Assembly (NCBI GenBank): GCA_963797085.1
Contig: CAWCOA010000019.1
Location: forward strand, 186,001-250,000
Reading direction: 5' to 3'
Length of the DNA stretch: 64,000 bases
Source: JASJBU01 sp963797085
Lineage (GTDB): Bacteria; Pseudomonadota; Gammaproteobacteria; Chromatiales; Chromatiaceae
A program made the position numbers and the translations under genes. Below the pieces are notes generated by a model. That model was not told the DNA's origin. It ran no database searches and was given only the letters and a program-made list of their open reading frames with translations. Of the stretch, positions 28,894 to 38,000 are shown one piece after another. The stretch's first letter is position 1. Each line of letters begins with the position of its first letter.

Positions 28894-29895
28894 GTGAACT
28901 GGAGAACGCTTCTCCAAGGGCTGCTCCTGCTGCCGGCTCTGGTCTGGCAACCGGCGGCACAATGCCAGTGGCTGAGTCAGGAGGCGGCCATCATGGGCAC
29001 CCAGGTCAGGGTCGAACTCTGGCATGCCGACAGACTCGAGGGGGAAGCCGCCATCGAGGACGTACTGTCCGAGTTCCGGCGTATCGACCATTCGATGAGC
29101 CCCTATCGGGAGAGCAGCGAACTCTCCCTGCTCAACCGGGAGGCGGCGAACCAGGCAGTCAGCATCTCGGAAGAGCTGTTCAGGCTATTGGAAAAGTCTC
29201 TTGAAATATCCAGTTTGACCGAAGGCGCCTTCGACATCACCTTCGCCTCGGTAGGCCATCAGTACGATTATCGCCAAGGCATCGCCCCCACTAACGAAAG
29301 GCTGCAACAGGACCTGGCGAATATCGATTTCAGACATATCCACCTCAACCCGGCAGACCATTCGGTGTCATTCAAGCAGCCGGGGGTGCGCATCGACCTG
29401 GGAGGCATCGCCAAGGGTTATGCGGTTGACCGCGCTATATCCCTGCTGCAGGAAAGGAACATCGAACAGGCCTTGATCACCGCAGGCGGCGATAGCCGAC
29501 TCCTGGGAAACCGCCGGGGTCGCCCCTGGCATATCGGTATCCGTGCCCCCCGGGACTCCCAGGCGATGGTTGCGGTGCTGCCCCTGTCCGACACCGCCAT
29601 ATCCACCTCCGGAGACTACGAGCGATTCTTCGAGGCGGATGGAGTACGTCACCACCACATCATCAGCCCAGCGACCGGCCGCTCTGCCCGCGCGGTACAG
29701 AGCGTCACCATCATCGGTCCCAACACCACGCTGACCGACGCCCTCTCCACCAGCCTGTTTGTCATGGGACCTGCCGCCGGCCTGGAACTGGTCAATAACT
29801 TGCCGGGGCTGGAAGCAGTAATCATCGATCGCAATGGCCGGATGCACTTCTCCAGCGGCTTAGCCGAACAGGCGTCTACACCAACCACCCGTTAA
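28894..29895 (+). CDS. apbE: FAD:protein FMN transferase ApbE
   Basis: Mg2+-dependent periplasmic enzyme that splits FAD and links FMN covalently to a Thr or Ser of an exported target protein. It starts at a GTG with a signal-like segment (LLQGLLLLPALVWQPAAQC) and has 333 residues, the family norm. Signatures visible: IMGTQVRVELW, VRIDLGGIAKGYAVDRA, ALITAGGDSRLLG, TSGDYERFF, HHIISPATGRSA and TDALSTSLFVMG. It is the last gene of the right arm, 7 bases after the TonB-like gene. I see no canonical D-x-x-S/T-G-A-T target motif in the nearby proteins, so the flavin acceptor is either non-standard or encoded elsewhere. Confidence 0.94.
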   Translation: MNWRTLLQGLLLLPALVWQPAAQCQWLSQEAAIMGTQVRVELWHADRLEGEAAIEDVLSEFRRIDHSMSPYRESSELSLLNREAANQAVSISEELFRLLEKSLEISSLTEGAFDITFASVGHQYDYRQGIAPTNERLQQDLANIDFRHIHLNPADHSVSFKQPGVRIDLGGIAKGYAVDRAISLLQERNIEQALITAGGDSRLLGNRRGRPWHIGIRAPRDSQAMVAVLPLSDTAISTSGDYERFFEADGVRHHHIISPATGRSARAVQSVTIIGPNTTLTDALSTSLFVMGPAAGLELVNNLPGLEAVIIDRNGRMHFSSGLAEQASTPTTR

Positions 29896-29910
29896 GCGCT
29901 AGTTACTACA

Positions 29911-29939
29911 AGGCCCTTCACACAATAGATAGGGGGCCT
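29911..29939. terminator. Small stem-loop between apbE and fhs
   Basis: AGGCCC (29911-29916) pairs with GGGCCT (29934-29939) in the 45-base gap between the convergent 3' ends of apbE and the formate-tetrahydrofolate ligase gene. There is no T-run. It may mark the end of both transcripts, but the stem is short. Confidence 0.3.
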
Positions 29940-29940
29940 G

Positions 29941-31557
29941 TTAAAACAACCCGCTGATGGTCCCAGCCCGGTCCACGTCGATGCTCTGAGCCGCCGGCCG
30001 TTTGGGCAGGCCCGGCATGGTCATGATCTTGCCGGTGTAGACGACCACGAAACCGGCGCCGGCCGATACCCGGGCGCCGGAGACGGAGAGATTGAAGCCC
30101 CGGGGGCGTCCGGATAGCTTGGGATCGTCCGACAGGGAAGCCGGGGTCTTGGCGACGCAGATCGGCAACCCGCCGTAGCCCAGATTGGTGATCTGCTTGA
30201 GTTGGCTGCGGGCTTCGGACGAAAAATCCACCCCGTCGGCCCCATAGATCTGCCGGGCCAGGACCTCCACCTTTTCCGCCAGCCCAGCCTCCAGGTCGTA
30301 CAAGGGCTGGAACCGCGAAGGCTGATCGCAGGCATCTACCACCCTTTGAGCAAGCTCGAGACCCCCCTTGCCACCCGCTTCCCGGTAATCGGCGATCTCC
30401 GCGGGGACCCCCAGATCGCGGCAGGCACTGACGATCTCCTGCAGGTCTTCATCCCGATCGTCGAGGAAACGGTTGATGCAGATCACCACCGGTACACCGA
30501 ACAGGGTCAGGTTCTCCACGTGCTTTTGCACGTTCTCGATGCCGTGCTGGAGGAAGGCCCGACGGGTGACCACCAGTACCACAGCGCTCGGCTCCATGCC
30601 TGCGCTACGGCACTTGATGTGAAAGAACTTCTCCGCCCCCAGATCAGCAGCGAAACCGGCCTCGGTAACCGTGTAATCGGCCAGCTTGCGGGCCATGCGG
30701 GTAGCTACCAGGGTGTTGCAGCCGTGGGCGATATTGGCGAAGGGGCCGCCATGCACCAGTGCCGGCACCCCCTCGACGGTCTGCACCAGGTTAGGGGCCA
30801 TGGCATTTTTCATCAGGGCCGCCATGGCCCCGTTGACCTCCAGCTCCGCCGCCTTCACCGGCCGGCCCAGGGAGTCGTAGCCGACCAGGCAGTTGCCCAT
30901 GCGCTCCTTGAGATCCATCAGGTCTCGGGAAAGGCCCCAGACCGCCATGATCTCCGAGGCGGCCGTGATCTCGAAGCCGTCTTCGCGCATCACCCCATTG
31001 ATGCCTCCCCCCTCCAGCCCCACCAGGGTGCTGCGCAGGGAGCGGTCGTTCATGTCCATGACCCGCTTCCACAGCACCTTGCGCGGGTTGATCTCCGGCT
31101 CGTTGCGATGGTGCAGGTGGTTGTCCACCACTGCCGCCAGCAGGTTGTGGGCGGCGGAGACCGCGTGCAGATCGCCGGTGAAGTGAAGATTGATCTCTTC
31201 CATCGGTAAAACTTGTGACCAGCCACCCCCGGCGGCCCCGCCCTTGAGTCCCATGCAGGGCCCAAGCGAAGGCTCGCGGACCGCGATCATGGCCTTTTTC
31301 CCCACCTGGGCCAGAGCCTGAGCCAATCCGATGGTGATAGTGGTCTTACCCTCGCCGTATTTGGTGGGTGTCATGGCCGTGACCAGGATCATGTGTCCGT
31401 CCGGACGCCCGTTGAGGCGCTCCATCACACCCAGGGGGATTTTGGCGATATGTCTGCCGTAGGGGAAAAGCTCCTCTTCATCCAATCCAACAGCGTCGGC
31501 GATATCGGTGATGGGCCGCAGCTCCGCCTCGCGGGCGATCTCGATATCGGGCCTCAT
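29941..31557 (-). CDS. fhs: Formate-tetrahydrofolate ligase
   Basis: ATP-dependent ligase that makes 10-formyl-tetrahydrofolate from formate and tetrahydrofolate for purine, formyl-methionine or one-carbon pathways. 538 residues, slightly shorter than the usual 555-560. The ATP-binding loop TPTKYGEGKTTITIGLAQAL (about 64-83), REPSLGPCMGLKGGAAGGG, EINLHFTGDLHAVSAAHNLL and the C-terminal GFVVVYTGKIMTMPGLPKRP are intact. The ATG overlaps the TGA of the upstream SerB-like gene (ATGA), so the two proteins are translationally coupled. This suggests the SerB-like ACT protein tunes one-carbon or serine/glycine metabolism together with Fhs. Confidence 0.96.
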   Translation of the reverse strand: MRPDIEIAREAELRPITDIADAVGLDEEELFPYGRHIAKIPLGVMERLNGRPDGHMILVTAMTPTKYGEGKTTITIGLAQALAQVGKKAMIAVREPSLGPCMGLKGGAAGGGWSQVLPMEEINLHFTGDLHAVSAAHNLLAAVVDNHLHHRNEPEINPRKVLWKRVMDMNDRSLRSTLVGLEGGGINGVMREDGFEITAASEIMAVWGLSRDLMDLKERMGNCLVGYDSLGRPVKAAELEVNGAMAALMKNAMAPNLVQTVEGVPALVHGGPFANIAHGCNTLVATRMARKLADYTVTEAGFAADLGAEKFFHIKCRSAGMEPSAVVLVVTRRAFLQHGIENVQKHVENLTLFGVPVVICINRFLDDRDEDLQEIVSACRDLGVPAEIADYREAGGKGGLELAQRVVDACDQPSRFQPLYDLEAGLAEKVEVLARQIYGADGVDFSSEARSQLKQITNLGYGGLPICVAKTPASLSDDPKLSGRPRGFNLSVSGARVSAGAGFVVVYTGKIMTMPGLPKRPAAQSIDVDRAGTISGLF

Positions 31558-32723
31558 TGGGTCGTTTCTGTTACTGATTGCGGGATGCCGAAGCTGCCGA
31601 GCAAGCCGATGAGGGCCTCGCGGCTGAGGATGCGTTGGTTGTAGTACTCGAGCAGGACCTTCATATCCATGCGGATGCGTAGACCCTGGGTTGTTCCGCC
31701 CTCGGCCTCCTCTGCAATGACCGTGATATCCTCCCGGGAGACCCCTTCCCGGGCGGCCAAGCGCTCGATGATGCCTTGCCGGTCAAGTTCCTGCAGGGCG
31801 GTGACCTCCAGTTCCCCGGTCAAGGTCATGGCATCGTCGTTCTCCACCAGGGGCACACCAAAGCAGTAGTCGATCGCCAGCTTGTCCTTGAGGATCTCCG
31901 CCAGGCAGGTGAAGCTGCGGGTAACCAGGGCAACCTTGTAGCCCATAATCTTCAAGGTCTGGATCAGCTCCATAGTCTCCGGCGTTACTTCGACCGCCCT
32001 GGCGATGTTGGCCGCCACCTCCACCGGCAGGTCTGCCAGGCAGCGTGCCGCACTTTGCAGAGCCGGCACCTCTTCCCTCCGATAGACCTGGTCGAACTCC
32101 GTGGCCGGGATGCCGGTCAGCTGCAGGACCTCAGCGAGGGTATGCCCGTCGATGAAGCTCGAACGGATATCAAAAAGCAGGATGCGCTTCTTCTTGTTGA
32201 ATACATCTTCGCTCTGGAACAGGGTGTTGATGTCCAGCGCTCCCATCCGCTCCCGCAATACCTCCAGCAGGTTCTCAAGCGGGATGGCGCAATGGCGGAT
32301 GTCCACCATCAGCTCCATCAGGAAGATGCGTTCCCGGGCGATCATGTCTGAGAACTCGATATTGATGTTGTAGGTCTTGAGGATGTCGGCCACCGCCGCG
32401 ATGATCCCCGGCCGATCGTGGCCCAGCAGGATCATCAGCATGTTGCGCTTCTCCGCGCTGCGCGCCACCGGCTGGTAGCGATCCATGGTCAGATCCAGCC
32501 CGGTCTCGTCGGATATACTGCTCACCAGGGCTTGCACCTCCTCCACCGAGATCGACGCCGCTGCCAGGTCCACCACCATGAATACCGTGAAGAGTCCATG
32601 CAGCACGTCCTGGCGCAGATCGATGATGTTGCCCTCGACGGCCGAGATGGGGGTTGTGATCTTCTGGACCAGGCCCACCGAATCCGCTCCCGTGCCGAAA
32701 ATGATATAGAGCTTCTGGTTCAT
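31554..32723 (-). CDS. SerB-like ACT-ACT-HAD protein, HAD motifs degenerate
   Basis: 389 residues from the ATG at 32723 (GGGAG eight bases upstream). Two N-terminal ACT-type ligand domains (IIFGTGADSVGLVQKITTPI and MLMILLGHDRPGIIAAVAD) precede a domain with the overall layout of phosphoserine phosphatase SerB. The catalytic motifs, however, are lost: the DxD of motif I is Asp185-Ile-Arg187, the GDGAND of motif IV is replaced by IAEEAEGG at about 336-343, and the motif II region reads VALVTRSFTCL instead of VSGGF. An active phosphatase is therefore unlikely. It may be an amino-acid-sensing regulator. It is upstream of and coupled to fhs. Automatic annotation would call it SerB; I would not. 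Confidence 0.8.
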   Translation of the reverse strand: MNQKLYIIFGTGADSVGLVQKITTPISAVEGNIIDLRQDVLHGLFTVFMVVDLAAASISVEEVQALVSSISDETGLDLTMDRYQPVARSAEKRNMLMILLGHDRPGIIAAVADILKTYNINIEFSDMIARERIFLMELMVDIRHCAIPLENLLEVLRERMGALDINTLFQSEDVFNKKKRILLFDIRSSFIDGHTLAEVLQLTGIPATEFDQVYRREEVPALQSAARCLADLPVEVAANIARAVEVTPETMELIQTLKIMGYKVALVTRSFTCLAEILKDKLAIDYCFGVPLVENDDAMTLTGELEVTALQELDRQGIIERLAAREGVSREDITVIAEEAEGGTTQGLRIRMDMKVLLEYYNQRILSREALIGLLGSFGIPQSVTETTQ

Positions 32724-32983
32724 CGTGTCTCCCGCAATTGATTGGACCCCAAGGGGGGACGTTCTATACGACTTTGAGCGGCAGCTCAAGCCCGTGATGT
32801 TCGGCCGGGTTGTTTGATTGCTCGGTCAGTCTGGCAAGGTGGCCACCGATTCTGCTATCCGCAACGATTTTAAGGTAACGCCCTCGTTAAGCGGACCTAT
32901 AAGGCTGTCGAAGATCGATGGCGAAAAGGTTGACCGGGATGTCCCGTTTCGCATCCTGAGATCAAAGACACCCCGAAAAAATA

Positions 32984-33529
32984 TTAGATTTGATAAGCCG
33001 CTTTATCGCCGATGTCGAAATGCAATGGCATCTGCGCTTTTCTGAGCGCCATGAAGAAATACAGGCCGGCCGCGGGAAAAAGGATTGAACCCGCATAGAC
33101 TGGAAGATCCACGACTAGGGCAAACCAACTAAATGCCAGGGCCAGCGGCATCAGTTTTAAGCCCGGAATGCGAAAACAAAAACTTTCCTTAAAGGCAAGA
33201 CCGGATAGGGTCACGAACAAGCAACCCAAACCAAAGTTCTGAAGCCAACCGCCGTTGCCACCGTCTATGACGATTACAAGCAACCCAACCCAAGTGGCAT
33301 TGGCGAGAAACCAACGGATAACCTTGTCATAGATGTGCAGCGATGAGGCCTGCAAGACTCCACCCAAGGCCAGCAGCCATAAGGGATAATGGTGAAACGC
33401 ATACACCCCAAGGACATCCGCCGCGAACAACAACAGTCCAAGTCCACTAATCACCATACCGAGGCGGTATAAGACCACCATGAGGGTGTCCAAGCCGTCC
33501 ATTTCCGGCTTAATTTGAGGATCAGCCAT
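32984..33529 (-). CDS. Integral membrane protein, probably DUF2301
   Basis: 181 residues with about five or six membrane segments (VVLYRLGMVISGLGLLLFAA, WLLALGGVLQASSLHIYD, WVGLLVIVIDGGNGGWLQN, LPVYAGSILFPAAGLYFFM). The segment LSGLAFKESFCFRIPGLKLM is the pattern I associate with DUF2301 integral membrane proteins, a family without known function. The gene stands alone: 260 bases separate it from the serB-like gene and the upstream flank is non-coding. No transport or enzyme motif is visible. Confidence 0.75.
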   Translation of the reverse strand: MADPQIKPEMDGLDTLMVVLYRLGMVISGLGLLLFAADVLGVYAFHHYPLWLLALGGVLQASSLHIYDKVIRWFLANATWVGLLVIVIDGGNGGWLQNFGLGCLFVTLSGLAFKESFCFRIPGLKLMPLALAFSWFALVVDLPVYAGSILFPAAGLYFFMALRKAQMPLHFDIGDKAAYQI

Positions 33530-33784
33530 GAATAGTCCTCCACGAACACCTAGGCCTTCCCACGATACGATCGGTCCGCCGAATAGTCAGGCCATTGTTT
33601 TCCGCGTCCAATAGGTACCACCTGATGTGGTGAATTTTAATCAATTTACGCCAGTCCAGAAACGCTAACGTCTGGCCAACATTCGATCACGATACCGTTT
33701 AATTTACAATTTCTTCAAAATATGCAGTTCATTACGTGAACTATTAGTAATTCTAGTGGGACATCCGCTGAATTAACTTGGAGA

Positions 33785-34057
33785 ATGAAGACGAAGGGTG
33801 GCGGGTTCTCGAATGTGATGGCTGACCAGCCCGGCCATGTGTAGAATTTCTCCGCTCTAGCGGCCGATAGCCAACAGGAAGCCAACCGGCTGTTTGCTGA
33901 GGACTTGGCGAGGCAGCTTCCGGAACTCAGCCGACTCACCCGAGTGGAACCCAAGGTGCATGGTCATGTCCTGCTCTATCGGGCTGGAGACAACAGCAAC
34001 CCTTTTTACGTAAAGGAGCTGAGTGAATTCTATAATTATTACAATCCCGGCGGATAA
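33785..34057 (+). pseudogene. Broken short gene with internal stop
   Basis: A frame of 91 codons from an ATG at 33785 to TAA at 34057 is interrupted only by a TAG at 33842-33844. After the stop it reads NFSALAADSQQEANRLFAED and VHGHVLLYRAGDNSNPFYVK, a composition typical of real protein. No family recognised. One base change (TAG to TGG or CAG) would give an intact gene. The 255 bases before it, from 33530, contain nothing I can identify. Confidence 0.35.
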
Positions 34058-34178
34058 AACCCTACCCCGGCGGGGCTGTTAAGAGGTTTCTCACAAGGAT
34101 ATGATGCAGCCTGCTTAGCGAACTGACGCAATGTATCGAGACCGGCACCGACCAGACAGAGATCGATTGAAGGACATC

Positions 34179-34805
34179 ATGAACGACACACCCGTTACAG
34201 CCAGCATTAACCCCGACCAGTTGGTCGCTTTCTCCCGAGTGAAAAAAGCCGCAAAGAACGGGAATGCAGAAGCTCAATTTGAGCTGGGCCGAATTTACGG
34301 CAATGGAGATGGTGTGCCGCAGGATTATCAGACAGCCATCGTTTGGCTCGAGAAAGCGGCGGAACAGAACCATGCCAAGGCCCAGGAGTCACTTGGCTCG
34401 ATCTATGCCAATGGTGTGAGTGTGAAGCAGGATTTTTCCACCGCCCGCAACTGGTTCATGAAGGCTGCGCGCAACGGCCTGGGAAGCGCCCAATATTTAA
34501 TGGCGACGATGTTTCGGTTCGGCTTGTTTGAATCTGAAGTGGATATTGACCAGGCGATCGACTGGTATCAAAGAGCAGCCAAGCAGAATGTTGCGGCGGC
34601 CCAGCTGGCTCTGGGTAAGCTGGCGATGCGTGGCAAACACGTAAAACAGGATGACTCAGCTGCTTTGCAGTGGCTGATGCTGGCCCACGCCAATGGCAGC
34701 CAGGGAGCGGATGCGTACATCCAGCAGTTGATGCAACAAATGCCGAGTGAGACACTCGTAGCATTACGCGCCGCTATGACGGAACCATCAGATACGCTTC
34801 AATAA
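34179..34805 (+). CDS. Sel1-repeat protein
   Basis: 208 residues beginning MNDTPVTASINPDQLVAF after an AAGGA Shine-Dalgarno. Four Sel1-type TPR repeats are seen: NAEAQFELGRIYGNGDGVPQ, AKAQESLGSIYANGVSVKQD, GSAQYLMATMFRFGLFES and AAAQLALGKLAMRGKHVKQD. No signal peptide, so it is probably cytoplasmic, where Sel1 proteins act as adaptors in protein-protein contacts. An earlier ATG (34131) exists, but its extension is Arg/Asp-rich and not Sel1-like. Neighbours do not hint at the partner. Confidence 0.85.
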   Translation: MNDTPVTASINPDQLVAFSRVKKAAKNGNAEAQFELGRIYGNGDGVPQDYQTAIVWLEKAAEQNHAKAQESLGSIYANGVSVKQDFSTARNWFMKAARNGLGSAQYLMATMFRFGLFESEVDIDQAIDWYQRAAKQNVAAAQLALGKLAMRGKHVKQDDSAALQWLMLAHANGSQGADAYIQQLMQQMPSETLVALRAAMTEPSDTLQ

Positions 34806-35040
34806 AGGCTCAAAGTCAAGGAAGTTTAGAGAGACTATGTGCGGTATCGGGGATGACGGGAATGCACTGGGTCTAGCGGTGAATTACGTCAGAAGACTGT
34901 TTTTTGCAAAGTACAGACCTTCGAGTCAACAGTTTGAAATTGGTGTTGAAACACTTCTGGCACTCAACTTTCAGAATCAGAAACTGTCACATTGCCATTG
35001 ACGTTCCGACCACCCGATGAAATTGGGTTATCATCAAACA

Positions 35041-38000
35041 ATGGCCCTTTCCAACTTCCATCCTGCGGTTTCAGCCTGGTTCGAGACAGACTTCGATGCA
35101 CCCACCCAGGTGCAGACTCAAGCCTGGCCGGCGATCCGTGAGCGGCGCCATACGCTGATCGCTGCAGCGACCGGTTCAGGCAAGACCCTCGCCGCTTTCC
35201 TTGCCGCCATCGATAGCCTGATCAAGGAGGGACTGGAGCGCGGCCTCGAGAACCAGACCCATGTGCTGTATGTCTCGCCGCTCAAGGCCCTGTCCAACGA
35301 CATTCAGAAGAACCTGCAGCAGCCACTCAACGGCATCCGCGACAAACTGCTGGAACAGGGTCTGCCGGATGTGCCCATCAGCGCATTGGTACGCACCGGC
35401 GATACCCCGACCAGGGAACGTGAGCGCATGCGCCGTACGCCGCCGCACATCCTGGTCACGACTCCCGAGTCCCTGTATATCCTGCTGACCTCCGAGTCCG
35501 GCCGCAGCATGCTCTCCACCGTACGCTACGGTGATCGTCGACGAGATCCATGCCCTGGCGGGCAACAAGCGCGGCTCCCACCTGAGCCTTTCGCTGGAGC
35601 GCCTGGCGGCGCTTTGTTCCCAACCGCCGGTACGCATCGGTCTGTCGGCCACCCAGAAACCCATCGAGGAGATGGCCCGCTTTTTGACCGGCACAGAACA
35701 GACCTGCCGGATCATCGACACCGGCCATGTGCGCCAGCGGGACCTGGCCATCGAGGTGACCGGCTCACCCCTGGAAGCGGTGATGGCCAACGAGGTCTGG
35801 ACAGAGATCTATGACCGCCTGGCGGAATTGATCGAGGCCCACCGCACCACCCTGATCTTCGTCAATACCCGGCGCCTGGCGGAGCGCGCCGCGCGCTTTC
35901 TCAGCGAACGGCTGAGCGAGGAGCAGGTCACCGCCCATCACGGCAGCCTGTCCCGGGAGCATCGTCTGGATGCGGAACAGCGCCTGAAGGGCGGCCGGCT
36001 CAAGGCCCTGATCGCCACCGCCTCCCTGGAGCTGGGCATCGACATCGGCGATGTGGACCTGGTCTGCCAGCTGGGCTCGCCCCGCTCCATCGCCGCCTTC
36101 CTGCAGCGGGTGGGCCGCTCCGGTCACGCAGTCAACGCCACCCCCAAGGGCCGCCTGTTTCCCCTGTCCCGCGATGACTTGATCGAGAGCGCAGCATTGC
36201 TGGATGCCATCCGGCATGACGAGCTGGACCGCATCCGCATTCCCGAGCAGCCCCTGGATGTGCTTGCGCAGCAGATCGTCGCCGAAGTGGCGAGCCGGGA
36301 ATGGAACGAGCATGATCTTTACCGGCAGCTGTGTCGCGCCTGGCCCTACCGCAAGCTGACCCAGGAGAGCTTCAGCGAATTGGTGCGCATGCTGGCGGAC
36401 GGCTTTTCCACCCGCCGCGGCCGGCGCAGCGCCTGGTTGCATCGTGACGCAGTGCATGGCCAGCTGCGTCCCCGACGCAGCGCCCGTCTCACCGCCCTGC
36501 TCAACGGCGGTGCGATTCCGGATCAGTTCGACTACCAGGTGATCCTCTCACCGGAGGGCTTTCTGGTCGGCACCTTGAATGAGGACTTCGCCTTCGAGAG
36601 CCTGCCCGGGGACATCTTCCAGCTCGGCAACACCTCCTACCGCATGCTGAAGATCGAGCAGGGCAAGGTGCATGTGGAAGACGCCAAGGGCCTACCGCCC
36701 AACATCCCGTTCTGGTTCGGCGAAGCGCCGGGGCGCAGCGACGAACTCTCGCTGGCCGTATCGCGCCTCTGCCAGCGCATCGAGCAACAACTCGACAAAG
36801 GCCTGGAGGCCACCACCGGCTGGTTGCTCAGCGAATACCGGTTGCCCCAGGCCGCGGCGTTCCAACTCACCCAATATCTAGGCGCCGCCAAGGCCGCCCT
36901 GGGCATGCTCCCCAACCAGTCGAGAATCATCTTCGAACGCTTCTTCGACGAGGCGGGGGACATGCACTTTGTCATCCACTCGCCCTTCGGCTCCCGGCTC
37001 AACCGGGCCTGGGGCCTGGCGCTGCGCAAACGCTTCTGCCGCCGCTTCAACTTCGAGCTGCAGGCGGCCGCCACCGAAGATAATGTGGTGCTCTCCCTGG
37101 GCCCAACCCACAGCTTCCCCCTCGAGGAGGTCAAGGGCTATCTGAAGGCCAAGTCGGTCAGAGAGGTGCTGATCCAGGCCCTGCTTGATGCCCCCATGTT
37201 CGCAACCCACTGGCGCTGGAATGCGACCATTGCCCTGGCGGTGATCCGCAACCGCAACGGCAAACGCACCCCGGCTCAGTTTCAGCGCAGCGACGCGGAG
37301 GACCTGATCGCGGTGATCTTTCCCGACCAGCTTGCCTGTCTGGAAAACATTGCCGGTGACCGGGAAATACCGGATCACCCGCTGGTCGAGCAGACCCTGA
37401 GCGACTGCCTGCATGAGGTGATGGACATCGATGGGCTGGAAGGATTGCTCACTCGGCTGGAAGCGAACGAGATCGAGGTCGTTACCCGGGATCTGGCAAC
37501 CCCCTCGCCGCTGGCCCAGGAGATCCTCAACGCCCGGCCCTATGCATTCCTCGACGACGCCCCGGCGGAGGAGCGGCGCACCCTGGCCATCCAGCAGCGA
37601 CGCTACCTGGACCCGGCCAGCGCTGCCGATATCGGCCGCCTCGACCCGGGGGCCATCGAACGAGTCTGCAACGAGGCCTGGCCGGAACCGCGCACCGCCG
37701 ACGAACTGCATGATGCCCTCTATGTGCTCGGTTTTATCACCCAGGCGGAAGGCAAACGTGGAACACGCAATATCGAAAATTCACTGGCGGCGCTGGCCTT
37801 TGACTGGCAACACCTCTTCGCAAGCCTGCAGGAACATAGCCGCGCCACTGAGCTGACAACACCAGAGGGCGCCAAGCTCTGGGTGACCAGGGAACGGTTG
37901 GGAGAACTGCTGGCCCTGTTTCCCGGTGCAGGCATCGATCCACCTCTGAGCCTGTTGGATGAATCCCAAACGATGAACCGTGAAACGGCAATTCTGGAAC

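Noticed and set aside
31554..32723. Active phosphoserine phosphatase SerB
   Set aside because: Motifs I and IV of the HAD superfamily are not present (D-I-R and AEEAEGG instead of DxD and GDGAND).
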